In this document: one piece after another, positions 42,804-52,304 of the stretch
Layout of the letters: every line of letters begins with the position of its first letter
Position numbering within the stretch: position 1 is the stretch's first letter
Source of the DNA: Takakia lepidozioides
Taxonomy: Eukaryota > Streptophyta > Takakiopsida > Takakiales > Takakiaceae
NCBI GenBank assembly: GCA_030704615.1
Contig: CM060733.1
Span: forward strand, 72,478,001 to 72,542,000
Length of the DNA stretch: 64,000 nt
Reading direction: 5' to 3'
The notes under the pieces: generated by a model
Databases searched by the model: none
Seen by the model: the letters and a program-made list of their open reading frames with translations, nothing else
What the model was told of the DNA's origin: nothing
Position numbers and translations under genes: made by a program

Positions 42804-44221
42804 TACAGTCTTCCCCGTCTCTGCCTCTTAGTCTCGGGTTGCCCTGCTAGTCCACCCTCACTGTGTGAAGAGCCTTGCTCTTCCATTGCAGTGGTTTCTG
42901 GCTCAAACACTCCCATCTCCTTTCTTTCTTGCGCATCAAGTATGCCAGAATCAAGAATTATTTGAGCAATGATTGGGCCAGACACTATGATAGGAGACTT
43001 TGCGGTAGTACCTTGTAATCTTTTCATCTCCTCAACCAGTGCGTTGTACATTATGTCCGCCCATTGTACCTCTTGTCCCTTCAGACCTTTGAGTATTTCC
43101 TCCGTGAAGGATCTGCTCAAATACTGTTGGTTCTGTTTCATGGCAATCAGAACGTTCAATACCTGGTCTATCTCCTTTAGCCCTGGGTACACAGTCTTGG
43201 TACAAGCATAACCCTGAGTTTTAAAGAAACTCCCTTCTTGGAATAAGTCCCATATTTGCAGTCTTGCCCTGTGTTGCTCCACATGCACCTGACCTGCTGG
43301 CAATCGAAACAATTGCTGGAGGTATAGGGGAGTAATCATTAATTCAACTCCCTTCACCGTTGTTGTTCCTGTCCTTGGCTCAAAGTTCTGCAAAAATTGT
43401 AACATGTACTGTCTATGGTGTAATGTCCAATCTAGGCTTTGCAATCCTTGCAATCTCAGCTCCTCCAGTATCTGTATCGCCTGTGGGATAGCAATCGTTT
43501 GTTTCTGCAGAATTGTGGTGCTCTTCACCCTGATTTCCTCCATTCCTCTCACTCTCTTCATTTTAGACTCACAGAACTGTTTTGGCTGTAACAACTGCAG
43601 AAATGCCTGTAGTGAACAAAGCATAAACGTATGGTTGCCACAGAAGGCTATGGGTAATTTCTTGTAAGCTTGCGGGGCTTGCAAGCATCGCTCAAGAGAA
43701 AAGCTCGGATCTGTTCTTTCGTATCTATGCTGCGTAAGTAATATTGCGAGCGTATAATCTGTTAGTTCCTCCATAGTTTCCAAGCTATAGCATTGATGGT
43801 CTGTCCCGTCGAGACGCCCGTTACTCAGAACGACGCCGCCTCTTGCGCTCAATTTCCCTCTATGTTCTTGATCCTTTCTCTGGTTTTCTATTGGCTGTAT
43901 CCGCTGTGACTGGATTTTAGATTTTATTTTCTTTAGTGGACTTTCCCTGCTGGATAGTCCACTAGGATCACACATGTGACAAGAATTTCGCTTTTTTGTA
44001 CTTGCCGTTCGTTCCGTTTTCCTTTTTCCGTATTCATTAATGGGCCCGCCTTTCATCCCTTTTGACGGCCGTTCTTGTCCTCTTTCTTTATGACACCTGG
44101 TCTTGCACTTCCTTCTTAGCTGTGTGTCGCGCCCTGACCTCCACGTGTCTATTTTTAAACTAGTTTCCGTTTTTTCTTCCGTCAGCCATTTTCCTGAAGT
44201 TATTATGCGTCCACCTGTCAC
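42803..44221 (-). CDS. Element D third ORF, N-terminal part (472 residues)
   Basis: Unknown protein with conserved blocks NHTFMLCSLQAFLQLLQ, FLQNFEPRTGTTTVKG, YLQQLFRLPAGQVHVEQHRA and SPIIVSGPIIAQIILDS, all matched in B at 25561-26995. It ends prematurely at 42803 because one base is missing in the RRGK codons compared with B (38735-38760), where the frame runs on into the coiled-coil part. The intact ancestral protein would have exceeded 1,300 residues. No recognised domain; the N-terminus is strongly basic. Confidence 0.65.
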   Translation of the reverse strand: MTGGRIITSGKWLTEEKTETSLKIDTWRSGRDTQLRRKCKTRCHKERGQERPSKGMKGGPINEYGKRKTERTASTKKRNSCHMCDPSGLSSRESPLKKIKSKIQSQRIQPIENQRKDQEHRGKLSARGGVVLSNGRLDGTDHQCYSLETMEELTDYTLAILLTQHRYERTDPSFSLERCLQAPQAYKKLPIAFCGNHTFMLCSLQAFLQLLQPKQFCESKMKRVRGMEEIRVKSTTILQKQTIAIPQAIQILEELRLQGLQSLDWTLHHRQYMLQFLQNFEPRTGTTTVKGVELMITPLYLQQLFRLPAGQVHVEQHRARLQIWDLFQEGSFFKTQGYACTKTVYPGLKEIDQVLNVLIAMKQNQQYLSRSFTEEILKGLKGQEVQWADIMYNALVEEMKRLQGTTAKSPIIVSGPIIAQIILDSGILDAQERKEMGVFEPETTAMEEQGSSHSEGGLAGQPETKRQRRGRL

Positions 44222-44224
44222 TGA

Positions 44225-44640
44225 TTCTATGGATCGTGTAACCCTAGTAGGCTGTGTTGAGCTGTAACAGGCTGTGTCATACTGGGGTACACTGTGATAG
44301 GCTGTGATGCACTGTGGTAAGCTGTGATAGGCTGTGATATGCTGTGGTAAGCTGTGATAGGCTGTGACACGCTATGGTAGGTTGTGATAGGCTGTGTCGC
44401 GCCGTGCTGGGCTGTGATAGGCTGTGTCACGTTGTGATGGGCTGTGATAGGCTGTGCTTTGCCTTGATTGGCTGTGATAGGCTGTGTCATGTCGTGATGA
44501 GCTGTGATAGGCTGTGGTTCGCCTTGATGGGCTGTGATAGGCTGTGTCACGCTTGTTTTGGCTGTGATAGGCTGTGGTTCGCCTTGATGGGCTGTGATAG
44601 GCTGTGTCACGTTTGTTTTGCCCGCCCTGATCATATGTGC
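44225..44640 (-). repeat. Element D internal minisatellite
   Basis: About 400 bases of short repeats of the kind TATCACAGCC, CATCACAGCC and ACAAGCGTGAC between pol and the third ORF. It is the longer counterpart of 25436-25550 in B. Confidence 0.8.
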
Positions 44641-46017
44641 TTGGCCTAGCGACAAGTGCTCCATACTCCGATTGTAACCCCGGTGCAGCCCGTGACTGCT
44701 CTTGCGTTTCAACATGCAAATCATGCTGCAATGGTTTGTCATGGATACCACTGTACCCCTTCAACTTATTGGCATTGACTCTTCCCAGCATTTCTTTATT
44801 AATGGTTTGTAACATGGCGGTGTTGTTATCATACATCTTTTGTATGACATAAGGTCCTTTCCATGGTGATTTAAGCTTAGAAGCTTTAATCTTTCCTTTT
44901 TCTGCAACCATAGAACCAAATCTCCCGTCTTAAAGTTTTAACTTGCCTTCATCAAACTGTTCCTTCCTCTTCATCTGAATTCTGGTCATATTATCAGCTG
45001 CATCAGCACGTACTTCTTCCACATGGTATAATTCATGTTTCCTGACCTTAATGGAATCTTGCAATTCCATTCTTTTTCCCCATTCCGTTCTCATGGTAGG
45101 TAACAGGAATTCCACTGGAAGTAAGGCTTCCATACCATAAACTAATTGGAATGGTGTATACTTAGTGGTGACTTTATATGGAAGTCTGTATGACCACAAA
45201 GCTGTCAGCAGCTTTGTATCCCAATCCGTTCTGTTTGCATTGACTATCTTAGCCAAGATAGTACATAGTATTTTGTTGGTAGCCTCTGCCTGCCCATTAC
45301 CCTGTGGGTAATATGTTGTACTCTTTCTATGTACAATCATGAACTCTTTAGTCAACAACTCAATGGTCTCATTCATGTGACTTCCCTGATCACTGATAAA
45401 TTCTAAGGGACAGCCAAATCGTGTAAGTATGTTCTCGTACAGGAACCTTGCTGTGGACTTGGCTGTGTTGTCCCTCAAAGCTTTAGCTTCCACCCACTTC
45501 GTAGTATAATCAGTGGTTGTAATTATGTACCTGTTCCGTGTATTCTTGGCTGGTGGGTTATCGGTCCAACAAAGTCTAGTCCCCATTTCTGAAATGGTTC
45601 CGTAGGCATTGTAGGATGCAAGGCCATCCTTCCAGATCTCTGCAAAGGTCCTAGCCTCTGACATTCATCACAACTCTGACAATACTCGTGTACATCTTTG
45701 AACAAAGTAGGCCACCAGTAACCTGCGAGTAGTATCTTCCTACTGGTAGTCTCTTCTCCAAAATGACCTCCAGCCACTCCTTTATGAACTTCCTCCAAAA
45801 CTTTATTTACTTCATGGTGGTACAAGCATCGTTTTAGTACTCCATCAGGTCCTAGCTTATACATTCTGCTTCCTACCATAGTATAAGGTAAAGCTTTGAT
45901 AGCGATTCTCTTCCTCTGCTCCTTACCATAACTAGGTGGGCACTGACCATGAGCAAGGTAGTATCTGATTGGCCACTGCCAATCTAACCAGTCATCTGCA
46001 CTTCCCTGCACCTCCAC
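44641..46017 (-). pseudogene. Element D integrase
   Basis: The zinc-binding region (HHEVNKVLEEVHKGVAGGH, CQSCDECQRLGPL) and WGLDFVGPI lie in the 46017-45523 frame. The core continues in a second frame to 44930 (SDQGSHMNETIELLTKEF, YYPQGNGQAEATNK), and the C-terminal module GPYVIQKMYDNNTAMLQTI in a third. A one-base loss near 45560 after VGPI and a further shift near 44930 break it. It would insert cDNA in the nucleus if intact. Confidence 0.88.
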
Positions 46018-47924
46018 TGCAAAGAGACTCGCATCTGGTAATTGATCATCTATTCCTGTGGCTGGTTTCCTGTTGATAACCGTGACAAATGATCCGCCAC
46101 AAGATGCAGTCTCCCAGGCTTGTAAACAACCTCGAACTCAAACTCGTGCAAGATTATCAACCATCTTGCTATTCTTCCGCTTATCAGAGGTTTGTTTACC
46201 AGGTATATCAGAGCCTGGTGATCCACATAGAACATAAACTTCTTGCCCAACAGGTAATGCCTGAATTTCTTCACTGCATAGATCATTGCCAATGCTTCTC
46301 TTTCCGTTGTGCTATAGTTCCTTTCAGCACTGTTCATCAACCGGCTAGCATAGTACACAGGTGAATCTATATTTCCTGTAACATTCTGGGCTAACACCGC
46401 TCCCAACGCTTCTCCTGATGCATCGCAGTGAACATGAAATACTACATGCCAGTGAGGGTTAATCAGCACAGGTGTAGTTGTTACTGACAGTGTAAGTTCC
46501 TCAAATGCCTGTTGACATTCAGCTGTCCAGGCAAACACTGCATCTTTCTTCAGTAGTTTGCTCAATGGTGCTGCTATTTGTGCATACCTTTTGACAAATC
46601 TTCTGTAATAACTGGTTTGCCCAAGGAATCTCCGTAGACTTTTAACATTCACTGGTGGTGGAGAGGCTTTAATGGACTCTGTCTTTCTGGGATCCACAAG
46701 GAGTCCCTTCTTACACACAATGTGTCCCAGAAGCACCCCTGAGTTCACACAGAAAGTACACTTCTCTGGATTCAGGCCCAGACCTCTCATCCTGCATCTG
46801 GCCAGACATAACTCCAATTTATGCAAGTGCTCATTCTTAGAGCTGTACACACTGAAATCATCCAAGAATACCTGCATGAAATCATCCAGATACTCATGAA
46901 AAGATTCACTTATCACTCTCTGCATTACAAAGTCCAAAGGGCATGACTTTGTATGCATAAGCCCCCTCAGTCTGTGATGAAAGCTGTTTTCCCTTGGTCT
47001 TCTTCTGCCACTTGCACTTGATTATAACCACTGAAGCCATCCATGAATGAGTACATCTCATGGCCTGCCACAGTGTCTAATACTGCTTCTGTGAATGGCA
47101 AAGGGAAAGGATCTTTCTTCGTACAAGCATTCAGCTTCTTATAGTTCACACATACTCTTAGTTTGCCATTCTTCTTGGGAACTATAACAATGGGTGACAA
47201 CCAAGTTGTATACTCTATTGGGTATATAAACTTAGCCTCAGCCAACTTCTTTATCTCTTCTCCAACCTTCTGTGCGTAGTTGGGATTCATTCTATACCTC
47301 GCCTGCTTGATTGGTACTGACCCTGGTTCCAGTTCAATCTTATGCTGACAGACTTCAGGTGGTATCCCTTTTAGATCCTCATAGCTCCAAGCAAATACAT
47401 CTCTGTATTTGATGAACAAGCTTTTAGCTTCTTCGAAGAATTCCGGCTCCAAATCAGCTCCTACTTTCACCATCCTCGGTTCCTCTTTAGTTCCCACATT
47501 TACTTCCCTCACCTGCTCATCAGCTGTGATTGTCCAACCAGTCACCACTTCATCCTGTAAGCTCACAGTGGCTGGTTCTTCTAGGATTTCTATTTCTCCT
47601 TCTCTTTCTTCATAGAAATGTGATGGGTAAATGCTGGTTTCCTCTTCAGTTGGTGTTGCTGTCACTACACCAAGCAGATACCTCTCAAACAACTTAGGCT
47701 TTCCAGCCGCATCTCTGCAACCTGCTCCCACTCTGGGTGTGCAGCAAATAGGGTAGCTTCCTGCTCCTCATCCAGTCCTCCTTTCCAGTCATACTCTCTG
47801 ACTCCTCGAGGTCTTCTTGTAGCAGGTAATCTACTAGATTTCTTTGTGGTAATTTGTATCTCGTGTATCCCATTATGCACGGTTAGTAACTGAGAATTCC
47901 AGTCATGGAATACCCTGGCCTGTT
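46018..47924 (-). pseudogene. Element D reverse transcriptase and RNase H
   Basis: Frames 47880-47665, 47731-46967 and 46958-46050. RT has VPKKNGKLRVCVNYKKLNA, FMDGFSGYNQVQV and the catalytic FLDD near 46870. Fifteen bases encoding the core of NAPATFQ are missing near 46920, and TGA plus an inserted base interrupt the frame at 46967, so the RT is dead. RNase H is well kept ([54 protein letters not shown]). Confidence 0.9.
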
Positions 47925-50723
47925 TCAGCCACGGACGTCCAATAATAAGGAGTAAGCCTCCATGACTTCATCCATTTTCAACACAGTTACTGTGATCATA
48001 AAGATCATCTTCTGTATCTGTATCTTAACTCCTCTTATTAATCCCAATGGCTGTACACTTCTTTGATCTGCCATTGTTACTGTAAATGGGGCTGGTTTCA
48101 TGTTACTTAGACCAAGCTTCTTCCTTAATTGGTCTGTCATGATATTTACTCCAGAACCTCCATCTATCAGTACATCAGTTAGTTCTGTGCTTCCAATTCT
48201 CAATTGGATTACTGGCATAGAATCATCAAAGTCCATGACTGTTTCTCGCCCTTCCGGCTTCACATTATAACTGGTCACCTTGCTGTTCAGGTCTGTGTTT
48301 CCTGTCTCCTGGGCAATTCGATTGATTGCTTGATACAGCCTGTGCCTACAATAAGGTGCCACAGCTAATAGCTGTCCAATGGTAATTTCTGCTTTGGTCT
48401 GGCATATTACTTCAGCCAAAGTCTCTTCATTACTTTGCATGTCTGCATCTTCTTTCTTCCTTTCTTCCTCACTCCCTTCTTCTTCTCCATCAGAATCAGA
48501 GGAATCTGCCACAGGAATATCAGTACTCTTTTGCATTTCCCTTATAGTATCTGCCACTTCCTTGTGCAGTTCCTTCTCATCTTTCCAAGTCTCTTCATCT
48601 TCAGGCATATCATTGCCACTTCCATTATCATCTTCTTCCTCTTCTACTGGAGGTATTAGTTTGGCTTTACTTCTTGTTACTATCATTGTACTTACTTCTG
48701 GTATAACACATGGCCTAACCATGTGAGCTGCCACCACTGGGCCCTCATTCACAGGAGCTCTCATCTCATTCTGGTGTCTTATCCAGAATGAACAGGCTGC
48801 CTGCGATGTCTGACTGATTACAATAGTAACATAGTTCTTCACCATTGGGTCCTCGCCCTTGGTCTGTTCTTGGATTATTTCTATAATCCTGATTCCCGGG
48901 CTGGTAATTCCCCTTGGATTACCCTGATAGTTGCCTCTGGAATTTCCTTGGTAATTCCCTCTTGAATTACCTCTCCCTTCCATGCCATTGTTATAACCAC
49001 CAGACCTACCATAGTGGTCCTGATCATTGTTTCTTCTTGGCTGGGGCTGCACCTGATGCACCCTTACTTGCCTAGGTTCTCTTGCAGCTGTCCTTCTGTT
49101 GTAGTAACAATTCTCAGTAGAATGGTTATCCATTTTACAGATAGTACAGTGTTTCTCCTTCAGGTGGCATTCTGTGGTGGTATGGCCTTCATTCTGGCAC
49201 TTTGCACACCATACACCCTTCCTCCAATGTGTTGCAGCCTCTGTGGCATACTTCTTCAAGATTTCTTCCAATCTTTTTTCATAATTATCCCTCTTCAACT
49301 TCTCCTTTCTCTTACTCTTTCTTTTTAGTTCTTGCTCTTCTTCTTCATCTGACTCATCCTCAGAGTCCTCATCATCCTTTTTCTCTCTCCTGAGCATTCC
49401 CAATTGCTCAATTCTGTTAGCAGTTTCAAATGCCTCCTCCACTTTATTATGGGGTAACATATCCACTTTCTTTTGCAACTCCGGTCTTAGTCCACTCACA
49501 AACCAAGTCTTCTGTAAACCGGGTGCTGGTACTGCAGCCAATTTTTTCATCATCAATTCCATCTTCTCCATATACTCTTCAATAGTTTCATGCTTCTTCT
49601 GCTTCAGCTGTTGTAAACTCCCATACACTTCATCCTCAGTTTTACTTGTCCTGAACCTATTTTGAAATGCTGTATTCAAGCCATTCCAGGTTAGGAAATG
49701 ATTATCAGGGAATCTTGCATACCATTCACTTGCTTTCTTGATAAGTGAACAAGGAAACAATCTCATCTTGGCATCATCGCCATTCTCATTGTTCACTATA
49801 CACATGTGCTCAAATTGGCTAATGTGTACATCGGGATCCCCTTTTCCTGAATATATTGGAAATGGTGGTTTTGCCCGTGTTGGTTGTAACGCCATCTGTG
49901 GCCCTACCTTCTGCCCACTGACAGGTGCTGGCACCCTTGCTGGTGCTGGTCCTCCTGGACCTGTTGTTTTTGTGGTGGATCTTCCACCAAGTGGTGGCCC
50001 TTGAGCACTCCCTGCTTCCGGCCCCACGATATTCACGGTATTCCCAGCTTCAGTTGCACTACTTCCCACACTCCCTGTCCCCCCAGAGCCAGATCCAGGC
50101 AGCCCGCCTGATCCCCCTAAGCCGACACCTTCGTTGGCCTGTGATCCAAGTGCTCCACTTGATCCAGGTCCAACGGGTTGGGATGTACTGGTTGTAGTCT
50201 CAACCTCAGCTGTTGGGTCTACTTCTTCATATCCTTCCTCTTCCAATTTCTTCTCTCTGTTTTCATCCTCCAAGTTCTGCCCTTGGGTTTCTTCTTCACT
50301 CATGTAACTCAACTGTAATGGTGTTGGAGAGTCTGAACTCTCCGTTGGCTCTGCCACATCCTCTTCTCCTTCTTCACCGTCTGCTTCAGAAGCTGGAGTT
50401 CCTGCTTTTGGTGTTCCATGCCAACTCTTATCAAAGATTTCTGTCAAATCTTTTATCCAGGGATGTACCTCAGATCTTTCACCTCGTGATTGATCTTCTT
50501 CCTGTACCAATTCCCTTAATCTTTCTTGCAAAGAAACCGAAGGAGTGGCATCCAACTCTAGTTCTTCCGGTATGGGTGATGTACTCTTTGATCTTAATGG
50601 TGTGAGAGGTCCAGATGATTCCCCTATGTCTATTCCTCTCTCCCAAAGATATGGATAATTAGCTTTCAGATAGCTTTCTCTTTTTGAATATCTCTGGCGT
50701 CTAGCTTCTCTTTCATCACTCAT
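47925..50723 (-). CDS. Element D Gag plus aspartic protease (932 residues)
   Basis: Starts at ATG 50723 (MSDEREARRQRYSKRESYL). It has an acidic Ser/Gly/Pro-rich N-terminal third, then the Gag capsid region (FPIYSGKGDPDVHISQFEHM, ASEWYARFPDNHFLTWNGL) and two CX2CX4HX4C knuckles (CAKCQNEGHTTTEC, CTICKMDNHSTENC). An out-of-frame stretch of about 40 residues (about 48915-48800), flanked by compensating indels, destroys the third knuckle that B retains. The protease motif is VLIDGGSGVNIM. One G is missing at GGACGTCCG (near 47940), so the frame ends early instead of joining RT; the ancestor was probably a single Gag-Pro-Pol. Confidence 0.88.
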   Translation of the reverse strand: MSDEREARRQRYSKRESYLKANYPYLWERGIDIGESSGPLTPLRSKSTSPIPEELELDATPSVSLQERLRELVQEEDQSRGERSEVHPWIKDLTEIFDKSWHGTPKAGTPASEADGEEGEEDVAEPTESSDSPTPLQLSYMSEEETQGQNLEDENREKKLEEEGYEEVDPTAEVETTTSTSQPVGPGSSGALGSQANEGVGLGGSGGLPGSGSGGTGSVGSSATEAGNTVNIVGPEAGSAQGPPLGGRSTTKTTGPGGPAPARVPAPVSGQKVGPQMALQPTRAKPPFPIYSGKGDPDVHISQFEHMCIVNNENGDDAKMRLFPCSLIKKASEWYARFPDNHFLTWNGLNTAFQNRFRTSKTEDEVYGSLQQLKQKKHETIEEYMEKMELMMKKLAAVPAPGLQKTWFVSGLRPELQKKVDMLPHNKVEEAFETANRIEQLGMLRREKKDDEDSEDESDEEEEQELKRKSKRKEKLKRDNYEKRLEEILKKYATEAATHWRKGVWCAKCQNEGHTTTECHLKEKHCTICKMDNHSTENCYYNRRTAAREPRQVRVHQVQPQPRRNNDQDHYGRSGGYNNGMEGRGNSRGNYQGNSRGNYQGNPRGITSPGIRIIEIIQEQTKGEDPMVKNYVTIVISQTSQAACSFWIRHQNEMRAPVNEGPVVAAHMVRPCVIPEVSTMIVTRSKAKLIPPVEEEEDDNGSGNDMPEDEETWKDEKELHKEVADTIREMQKSTDIPVADSSDSDGEEEGSEEERKKEDADMQSNEETLAEVICQTKAEITIGQLLAVAPYCRHRLYQAINRIAQETGNTDLNSKVTSYNVKPEGRETVMDFDDSMPVIQLRIGSTELTDVLIDGGSGVNIMTDQLRKKLGLSNMKPAPFTVTMADQRSVQPLGLIRGVKIQIQKMIFMITVTVLKMDEVMEAYSLLLDVRG

Positions 50724-50744
50724 GTCCCATGTCTTTCATTTCTT

Positions 50745-51440
50745 TTAATGTGGCAATAACCAAAACTCTCTTCTGTAATATCTCTCGTATATGCCTGGGT
50801 TTCTTTCAAGCTTCAATGCACCCTTGGCTATACTTGAAGTCTCCGTTACCATATAACCATATGGCAAACAAGTCTGAAAAGCTGTTCTTGGTGTGAGTTT
50901 GATCCACAAAATATCCTTTGGAATCCAATTCTTTACCAGTACAAGCTCTTCATGCATATGAGTATAAACATTCACCTTTCTTTCTTCCCAGCCTTCAAAC
51001 TCTACTCGCTTAATGGATAGCAATGCTATCACATATACCAATGTTGGTAACCAACGTGCTCTTCCTCTACAGGCTACCTGATAAATCTTTATCACTCCTT
51101 TCTCCAGACCCCATTCTGGATCAGCATCATGCACTCGTTTAAGAATATTTTCTTTACAACCGTCTGGCAATTCCAAGAACCTTTGAAAGAATTGTTTGGA
51201 CAATCTTTCTTCCTTCGTTCCACAGGGAATTTGATTCACTTCAAATTCTTTAATGGTCCAACCACCATGATCCCACCAGATGCCTGTCACATCTGGTTGT
51301 TCATTACTTAGTTCCCCAGTATGGTCGCCAAATGTCGCACGGCTTTTACTCACCCATCCCTTCGCTATTCGAGGCGGAAACTCCAAGATAGAAGAGTTGG
51401 AAATCTCTAAGTACTCAGCCCGCGCAGAACAATCAGTCAT
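50745..51440 (-). CDS. Element D LTR-initiated ORF (231 residues)
   Basis: The ATG at 51440-51438 lies inside the 5' LTR, 107 bases before its end. The frame runs MTDCSARAEYLEISNSS..., passes the LTR end and primer-binding site (FGDHTGE), and continues to LPH before gag. It has a Trp-rich middle (GIWWDHGGWTIKEF) and a likely globular C-terminal half (VNVYTHMHEELVLVKNW, RTAFQTCLPYGYMVTET). No known family was recognised. Its N-terminal piece is necessarily present in every LTR of the family (for example 3235 and 63350). Confidence 0.7.
   Translation of the reverse strand: MTDCSARAEYLEISNSSILEFPPRIAKGWVSKSRATFGDHTGELSNEQPDVTGIWWDHGGWTIKEFEVNQIPCGTKEERLSKQFFQRFLELPDGCKENILKRVHDADPEWGLEKGVIKIYQVACRGRARWLPTLVYVIALLSIKRVEFEGWEERKVNVYTHMHEELVLVKNWIPKDILWIKLTPRTAFQTCLPYGYMVTETSSIAKGALKLERNPGIYERYYRREFWLLPH
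51311..51330 (-). other. Element D primer-binding site
   Basis: TGGCGACCATACTGGGGAAC on the minus strand, two bases after the 5' LTR; identical to 4015-4034 of B. Confidence 0.78.
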
Positions 51441-52299
51441 GACCTACAGCTAGTGTATCATGGGGGTGTTTCCTATTTGTTTCCCTTTTGGCATTCATGT
51501 TAGCTATCTTACCATTGATAATTAAGTATCAGTTTGCTTTATCAATCTATTGGATTCCATCAACTCATCCATTCATTCCACAACTTCACTCAGATCTCTC
51601 TTCACAGTGTGATTGTATCGTAAAAGTATCCGATTATGATTTATCAGGTATCAGGCCGAAGCCATTGTGTCTCTAATCTGCTCTACAATATCATTACAGC
51701 CTTGCATATATCAAGCATCTACTCATCATCTCTCTATCTTCACTTCCGTTCTTCATCTCTGCCCGATCCCCTCTCCTCCATGACCAAGAAGTCCTCCTCC
51801 GAATGATATCCCCAAAATTCCCCGCTTCTCCTTTTATCTTCCTACCCGTGGTTCTAACCGTTTCCCTCACTAACCGTTGTCTGTGAACTAACATGTTCCC
51901 TTCGCAGGTGTTGTTTCCCACAGTCGTTCCCTGTCCTGCTCTCCGTTCCCTATGATCGTGACAGCTGTGTCAAGCTGTGACTGGCTGTGTGAAACTGTGA
52001 CGGGCTATGACTGGCTGTGCGACTGTGTTTGGCTGTGTCGGGCTGTGACTGGCTGTGTGGCTGTGTCGGCTGTGACGACTGTGACGGGCTGTGTTGGCTG
52101 TGTCGGCTGTGTCTGCTGTGACAACTGTGACGGGCTCTGTTGGATGTGTTGGCTGTGACGACTGTGACGGGTTGTGTAACCCCTCTCTACAGTGCGTTGC
52201 TGTCACCCCTAAGGCTCCTGTTGGTCTTTGTCTGTGCAAAAATTAAGGGTACCCTACAGATCCCGTATAAGTGTCTAAGTCCCAGACAGTCCTCTAACA
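51333..52299 (-). mobile_element. Element D 5' LTR (type I)
   Basis: Starts TGTTAGAGG at 52299 and ends GTGCGACA at 51333 on the minus strand, 967 bases. It contains the GGCTGTG/TGACGGGCTGTG minisatellite (51958-52180), longer than in the 3' LTR. Confidence 0.9.
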
Positions 52300-52304
52300 C
52301 TCTG
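52300..52304 (+). repeat. Element D target-site duplication, right copy
   Basis: CTCTG, matching 39057-39061. Confidence 0.88.

Larger units (their letters stand above)
39062..52299 (-). mobile_element. Element D: full-length 13.2-kb Ty3/gypsy retrotransposon
   Basis: Both LTRs, a primer-binding site, a polypurine tract and a 5-bp TSD are present. Order on the minus strand: LTR-initiated ORF, gag-protease, RT, RNase H, integrase, minisatellite, third ORF in two frames, LTR. The protease motif LIDGGSGVN and the large extra ORF after pol resemble the Athila/Tat group of plant Ty3/gypsy elements. Several frameshifts and a deletion of a core RT motif make this copy defective. Confidence 0.92.
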
